8,398 nucleotides of DNA from Thermoplasmata archaeon (lineage in GTDB: Archaea; Thermoplasmatota; DAOVMN01): assembly GCA_030630685.1 (NCBI GenBank), contig DAOVMN010000075.1, forward strand, positions 1 to 8,398, given 5' to 3'. How positions within the stretch are numbered: the stretch's first letter is position 1; the number at the start of each line of letters is the position of its first letter. A model generated the notes under the pieces. That model did not search any database. It was not told the origin of the DNA and was given only the letters and a program-made list of their open reading frames with translations. This document shows positions 6,051 through 8,398 of this stretch, piece by piece. Both the position numbers and the translations under genes were made by a program.

Positions 6051-6195
6051 ACAATGTTGTAAGGTAGCGAATAGGAACGCGGATGACACGGATTTGTCGG
6101 ATTTTCGCGGATTTGTCTTTTATCCGTGTTCCCAAGTCTGGCCGCAAACGCAAAATTTCAGTTCCTTATTCGCTAAGTGCCTGTAATATAGTCCC
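6048..6195. repeat. Palindromic MITE-like intergenic element, copy B
   Basis: This 148-bp element has imperfect terminal inverted repeats of about 31-35 bp. The left end reads GGGAC..TTGTAAGG..TAGCGAATAGGAAC (6048-6078). The right end (6161-6195), read in reverse complement, gives GGGAC..TTACAGG..TAGCGAATAAGGAAC. An inner perfect 8-bp pair, ACACGGAT (6086-6093) and ATCCGTGT (6122-6129), is shared with copy A. Copy A lacks the matching right terminal repeat but has its own 10-bp outer pair. Open frames here (for example 5893-6153 minus) look accidental. With flanking sequence it fills the gap between the small membrane protein and the surface protein gene. Confidence 0.6.
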
Positions 6196-6220
6196 GCAGC
6201 GCGTGTAATCACCTAGCAAA

Positions 6221-6234
6221 AGATATTTATATTT
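6221..6234 (+). promoter_or_regulatory. Promoter of the beta-helix surface protein gene
   Basis: AGATATTTATATTT contains a good archaeal TATA box about 95 bases before the ATG at 6325. Transcription would start near 6255, giving a leader of about 70 bases, longer than that of the transporter. A short frame beginning at 6240 lies upstream of the predicted transcript start and overlaps the real gene in another frame, so it is not annotated. Confidence 0.55.
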
Positions 6235-6324
6235 GCATAATGAGAAAAGGAACAAGAAGAAGCACACCTTCAAAGCACAGCATTCATCTGATTCAAAAAA
6301 CGAAGATCATGAGGATTGATCACC

Positions 6325-8398
6325 ATGTTCAAAAGAAAGATCGATATCGGAACAGGACTGCTTTTCATCCTCGCAGCCGCAGCACTGGTGCTCGTGGTGC
6401 TGGCAGTGGGAACCGAAAACACGGAAGGAAAGACCATCACAGTTGACGATTCCGGTGGGGCCAATTACACGAAGATTCAGGATGCCGTGGATGCGGCTGA
6501 GGATGGGGATACGATCAGGGTTTATGAGGGAACGTATGAGGAGAATGTGGTTGTTGATAAAACGTTGAGTCTAATCGGAAATGGCTCAGCAAACACCACG
6601 ATTGACGGAGGGGGAAGTGGAAATGTGGTTAGAGTCACGGCGGATTGGTGCAATGTGAGCGGGTTTCGTGTTATCGGGAGCGGTTCGTGGGATGCTGAAA
6701 TAAAAGTGGAATCGAATAGCAACACGATCATAAACAACACCTGCTCCAACAACTCCTACGGCATCTACCTCATGTACTCCGATAGCAACACCCTCACGAA
6801 CAATACCTGCTTGGACAACAGCATCACCGGCATCTACCTTCGGAACTCCGATAGCAACACCCTCACGAACAATACCTGCTTGGACAACAGCGTCACCGGC
6901 ATCTACCTCCAGGACTCCAAGGGCAATATCCTCACGGGCAACCAGATGTGGGGAGATGGAATTGTAATCTATGGGTTGGGTCTTGAAGACTGGAATACCC
7001 ATATAATTGATACCACGAACACGGTCAACGGCAGGCCCGTCCGCTACTACAAGAATGCCAGCGGGATAACGGTCCCTTCTGGTGCCGGGCAGGTCATCCT
7101 GGCTAACACTACCCACATGGTGGTGGAGGATCAGAACCTGAGCAATGGCAACGTCGGCATCCAACTTGGATTTTCATCGAGCGTCACACTTTCTAACAAC
7201 ACCATCACAAACAACACCTGTTCCAACAACTCCTACGGCATCAGTCTCGACCACTCCCACAACAACACACTCACTAATAATAACTGCTCTCACAACGGCA
7301 TCGGCATCTACCTCATGTACTCCGACAGCAACATCCTCACCAATAACAACTGCTCCAGCAACAACCGTGGTATCTCCCTTTATGGCTCCGACAACACCAT
7401 CACAAACAACACCTGCTCCAACAACGGCATCACCGGTATCTGCCTCGGGGGCTCAGACAACACCATCACAAACAACACCTGCTCCGACAACCGCTACGGC
7501 ATCTATCTCAGGGGCTCCAACAGCAACACCATCACAAACAACACCTGCTCCAATAACTCCTACGGCATCTACCTCTGGGACTCCGACAGTAACACCATCA
7601 CAAACAACACCTGCTCCAATAACTACTACCGTGGTATCTCCCTTTATGGCTCCGACAGCAACACCATCACCGATAACACCATCTCAGGAAATGACGATGG
7701 AATTTGTCTGTATTGGGAATCAGAAAGCAACACAGCCCACCACAATCTCATCATCAACAACTCTCAGTACGGCATCGACGCCTCCGACAACGATGACTAC
7801 TTCATCAATGCCACAAACAATTGGTGGGGAAACGAAACTGGACCATACCATCCAACCAAGAACCCCGATGGAAAAGGTGACAACGTTACTGATTATGTTG
7901 AATTTGACCCATGGCTGAGCAAAGAGGGGTCGGGAAACAGAAAACCTAATATCACAACATCAGACAAAACGCAAGTCTACAAAGATGAAGAATATTTTAT
8001 AGATTATGAAGCTGAGGATAAAGATGAAGACCCCTTAACATGGTCTCTAACCACCAACGCCGCCTTCCTGACAATCAACCCCACCACAGGATTTCTTACC
8101 GGGACTCCCCATCAGAAAGACGTTGGAACCTATTGTGTGAACGTCACTGTGTCAGACGGCGAACTTATCGATTATCACAACTTTACGCTTGAAGTAAGAG
8201 GCGAGAACGTCACCATTGGCGCCTGCACTATCCTTCGGGGCAGTGCCACGGTACAGCGGGATGGAACCATGCGAACCCTGTATTCCGGAAGCGAGATCCT
8301 CTCCGGGGACATAGTTACCACCCACGGGGATTCTGTCATATACCTTTATGTCTCGAAGCTCATCTACGATGGAGAGGGAGTAGAGGGGAACATCCACA
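6325..8398 (+). CDS. Exported parallel beta-helix (NosD-like) surface protein with Ig-like and FecR-like domains, 3' end missing
   Basis: The frame stays open for 691 codons to the window edge. GAGG (6311-6314) lies 10 bases before the ATG. In order: a basic start and hydrophobic segment (KRKIDIGTGLLFILAAAALV, 3-22, continuing to about 28), acting as signal or anchor; the entry motif of beta-helix proteins (TITVDDSGGANYTKIQDAV..GDTIRVYEGTYEEN, 37-74); right-handed coils of 21-23 residues (about 125-206 and 292-500) built on SNTITNNTCSNNSYGIYL; and between them the insert found in archaeal NosD-like proteins (TVNGRPVRYYKN..VPSGAGQVILANTT, 233-263). An Ig/cadherin-like domain follows (about 540-625: YEAEDKDEDPLTWSL, TGFLTGTP, VNVTVSDGE). 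Last is a FecR-like start (about 630-691: GSATVQRDG, SGSEILSGDIVTTHGDS). The likely role is an envelope or secreted protein binding sugars or surfaces; the ligand is unknown. Periplasmic copper-site NosD function is not implied. Confidence 0.85.
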   Translation, partial: MFKRKIDIGTGLLFILAAAALVLVVLAVGTENTEGKTITVDDSGGANYTKIQDAVDAAEDGDTIRVYEGTYEENVVVDKTLSLIGNGSANTTIDGGGSGNVVRVTADWCNVSGFRVIGSGSWDAEIKVESNSNTIINNTCSNNSYGIYLMYSDSNTLTNNTCLDNSITGIYLRNSDSNTLTNNTCLDNSVTGIYLQDSKGNILTGNQMWGDGIVIYGLGLEDWNTHIIDTTNTVNGRPVRYYKNASGITVPSGAGQVILANTTHMVVEDQNLSNGNVGIQLGFSSSVTLSNNTITNNTCSNNSYGISLDHSHNNTLTNNNCSHNGIGIYLMYSDSNILTNNNCSSNNRGISLYGSDNTITNNTCSNNGITGICLGGSDNTITNNTCSDNRYGIYLRGSNSNTITNNTCSNNSYGIYLWDSDSNTITNNTCSNNYYRGISLYGSDSNTITDNTISGNDDGICLYWESESNTAHHNLIINNSQYGIDASDNDDYFINATNNWWGNETGPYHPTKNPDGKGDNVTDYVEFDPWLSKEGSGNRKPNITTSDKTQVYKDEEYFIDYEAEDKDEDPLTWSLTTNAAFLTINPTTGFLTGTPHQKDVGTYCVNVTVSDGELIDYHNFTLEVRGENVTIGACTILRGSATVQRDGTMRTLYSGSEILSGDIVTTHGDSVIYLYVSKLIYDGEGVEGNIH
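6715..6945 (+). repeat. First block of coil-encoding DNA repeats
   Basis: Three to four repeats of 66-69 bp (phase points 6727, 6793, 6862, 6931) encode the first beta-helix coils. The copies at about 6776-6840 and 6845-6909 are nearly identical at the DNA level, including synonymous positions, so they arose by recent duplication or gene conversion. Confidence 0.8.
7195..7700 (+). repeat. Second block of coil-encoding DNA repeats
   Basis: About eight repeats of 63-69 bp (phase points 7204, 7270, 7336, 7399, 7465, 7531, 7597, 7666) encode the main beta-helix. ATCACAAACAACACCTG recurs almost unchanged in several of them, and the coding strand is rich in A and C and poor in G. A stretch of more than 20 bp around 7306-7326 is also nearly identical to 6760-6780 in the first block, which shows exchange between blocks. 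Confidence 0.85.

Noticed and set aside
6240..6446. Short plus-strand frame rich in Arg and Lys before the beta-helix gene
   Set aside because: It starts only a few bases after the TATA box, before the predicted transcript start, and overlaps the signal segment of the real gene.
6586..7164. Minus-strand frame of 192 residues, and the one at 8152-8397
   Set aside because: Both lie wholly inside the beta-helix gene on the other strand, with repeat-derived composition.
7145..7918. A 257-residue Thr/Pro/Ser-rich plus-strand frame
   Set aside because: It is the out-of-frame reading of the coil repeats in the real beta-helix gene, which stays open through the same bases.

Overview
The window looks like chromosomal DNA from an archaeon. 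Start sites are preceded by A/T-rich TATA-like boxes with the spacing expected of archaeal promoters, ribosome-binding sites are GGAGG/GAGGTGA, and one gene may be leaderless. The gene content (an STT3/PMT-like GT-C membrane protein, an OPT-family transporter, an AIM24-family protein, and a NosD-like beta-helix surface protein rich in Asn sequons) fits Euryarchaeota in the broad sense. A Thermoplasmata-like lineage is my guess and is not proven. No rRNA, tRNA, CRISPR array or transposase gene was seen.

Layout. 1-270: intergenic, filled by a palindromic element (31-223) that itself contains one reversed copy of a small hairpin unit (88-130). 271-1884 (probably to about 2025), minus strand: polytopic GT-C-like glycosyltransferase whose first membrane segment lies upstream of the first available ATG. 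2026-2596: divergent control region. It holds the minus-strand promoter, a 360-bp array of about 13 short hairpins (2140-2500), and the promoter and ribosome-binding site of the next gene. 2597-4732, plus: OPT oligopeptide transporter. 4865-5584, plus: AIM24-family protein. 5626-5958, plus: small two-helix membrane protein with no recognised family. 5959-6324: intergenic, with a T-rich tract, a second palindromic element (6048-6195, related to the first) and a promoter. 6325-8398, plus: large exported beta-helix protein, running off the window end without a stop. It is the longest open frame after the transporter.

How the genes may work together: no pathway joins them clearly. The transporter, AIM24 protein and small membrane protein are co-directional, but each is preceded by its own promoter-like motif; a 14-base motif is identical in front of the last two. 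The GT-C enzyme and the sequon-rich surface protein would both belong to cell-envelope biology, but any link between them is inference.

The most unusual content is in the non-coding DNA. The hairpin array has stems that change from unit to unit but always stay self-complementary, joined by conserved linkers. Read on the minus strand, most of its loops are C(GNA)G triloops and its constant C-A mismatches become G-T wobbles. This suggests that a minus-strand RNA or single-stranded DNA is the functional form. A lone unit of the same design sits in the opposite orientation inside the element at 31-223, flanked by AACGC on both sides, which suggests the unit can move.
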